DNA of 5,908 bases from Pseudomonadota bacterium (GTDB lineage: Bacteria > Pseudomonadota > Alphaproteobacteria > Rhizobiales > Aestuariivirgaceae): assembly GCA_016522385.1 (NCBI GenBank), contig JAEKFU010000168.1, positions 1-5,908 of the forward strand, in the 5' to 3' direction. The notes below the pieces were generated by a model. The model did no database searches and was not told where the DNA came from. It saw only the letters and a program-made list of their open reading frames with translations. Position numbers and translations under genes: made by a program. Shown here one piece after another: positions 5,213-5,908 of the stretch (position 1 is its first letter; each line of letters opens with the position of its first letter).

Positions 5213-5908
5213 AATTTGGATTGTTTCTGGTTGGTGCTTGCCTGCTAGCGCTATGGACCATGCCGGCGCAGTCCGGTCCGTCGGTATCGGAACCCTATGA
5301 GCTGGTTCGCACACTGCAGAGAGTTCAGGATCGCATCGCGACCGGCTCGGTGCAGGCACATCAAGTCCAACGCAGATTGCTGCAGCATATTGCGGAGCAA
5401 TTCTCGCAAACGAATCCAGAGGTCTGGAGCGAGCCACGCAATGGCCGCGCAGCAATCACCTTCGTGCTGAGTGGCGGCGATCCAAGGATTGGGCGCAAGG
5501 TTCACCGATCTGGAGCCTTCGATGAACCGAACCGCAAGCTTCTGGCCGCGGCGCTCGCCTATGCGGGGGGCCGCAATGACAAAGCGCTGAAGCTGATGCG
5601 GGATGTAGACCCGCTGACGCTGCCCGCGTCGCTCGGGGGACATGTGGCGCTGGTTAAATCGTCACTTTACCACAGTTCTGACCGTGAGAAATCGGTGACT
5701 TACCTGGATCTTGCACGCCTCTTGATGCCGGGCACATTGATCGAAGAATCCGCCCTGCGGCGTGGCATGGCCCGAGCAGGTAACGATGGAAAACTAGAGC
5801 GCTTCGAAATGCTTGCCGGGCAGTACATCCATCGTTACCCGATGTCTATCTACAGCAATGATTTCGATGCGAAGTTCTCACATTTCCTGATCAAGCTGTC
5901 CTATCTGG
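5209..5908 (+). CDS. motC: Periplasmic motility protein MotC (3' end outside the window)
   Basis: In rhizobia MotC is a periplasmic protein thought to bind MotB and help open or position the stator. The first 233 codons are present and the frame is open to the window edge. A signal peptide is clear: Lys2, a hydrophobic core (3-16) and a likely cleavage site after Ala20-Gln21-Ser22. The mature part starts with PYELVRTLQRVQDRI (29-43) and continues with QRRLLQHIAEQF, PRNGRAAITFVLSGG (to residue 90), SLGGHVALV and LDLARLLMPGTLIEESALRR. These are blocks I recognise from rhizobial MotC. It is helical, has no other membrane segment and carries no catalytic motif. The start is fixed by GGAGGAG at 5197-5203 and the 4-nt overlap with motB. 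In related genomes motC is followed by a fliK/motD gene, which would lie just beyond this window. Confidence 0.93.
   Translation, partial: MKFGLFLVGACLLALWTMPAQSGPSVSEPYELVRTLQRVQDRIATGSVQAHQVQRRLLQHIAEQFSQTNPEVWSEPRNGRAAITFVLSGGDPRIGRKVHRSGAFDEPNRKLLAAALAYAGGRNDKALKLMRDVDPLTLPASLGGHVALVKSSLYHSSDREKSVTYLDLARLLMPGTLIEESALRRGMARAGNDGKLERFEMLAGQYIHRYPMSIYSNDFDAKFSHFLIKLSYL

Noticed and set aside
5230..5241. Possible lipoprotein signal (VGAC, Cys11) at the start of MotC
   Set aside because: The Cys lies too close to the N-terminus for a normal lipoprotein signal. The hydrophobic core continues past it to a good signal peptidase I site after Ser22.

Overview
The window is a stretch of the flagellar gene cluster of an alphaproteobacterium, most likely from the Hyphomicrobiales (the Rhizobium/Agrobacterium/Brucella side). 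The strongest clue is the partial gene at the right end. It encodes a MotC-type periplasmic motility protein, which as far as I know occurs only in these rhizobia-like bacteria. The short flagellins ending in a conserved LFR tail and the MotB with a very long acidic linker point the same way. Genus and species cannot be read from the sequence.

Layout, all on the + strand: (1) 1-258, the 3' end of a first flagellin gene, followed by an intrinsic terminator at 288-319. (2) 320-510, an intergenic leader with a direct repeat, a tiny Shine-Dalgarno-led ORF and a nested set of inverted repeats just before the next start codon. (3) 511-1437, a complete second flagellin gene of 308 codons, followed by a terminator that is a diverged copy of the first. 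(4) 1498-1594, the fliF leader, with an ACCGTG/CACGGT inverted repeat and an imperfect sigma-54-like motif. (5) 1595-5908, a tightly packed run of fliF, a fliH-like gene, motB and motC, with overlaps of 4, 8 and 4 nt. motC runs off the end of the window.

The genes build complementary parts of one machine. The flagellins form the filament. FliF forms the MS ring in the inner membrane. The FliH-like protein probably regulates the export ATPase FliI. MotB anchors the stator to peptidoglycan and carries the proton-binding aspartate. MotC is a periplasmic partner of MotB. Filament genes are insulated by their own terminators, whereas the basal-body and motor genes look like one translationally coupled operon.

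I see no mobile element, tRNA, rRNA or CRISPR array, and no clearly novel system. The parts most worth a second look are the structured flagellin leader with its possible upstream ORF, the codon-usage contrast between the flagellin paralogues, the paired FxDP motifs in the MotB linker, and the divergent FliH-like protein.
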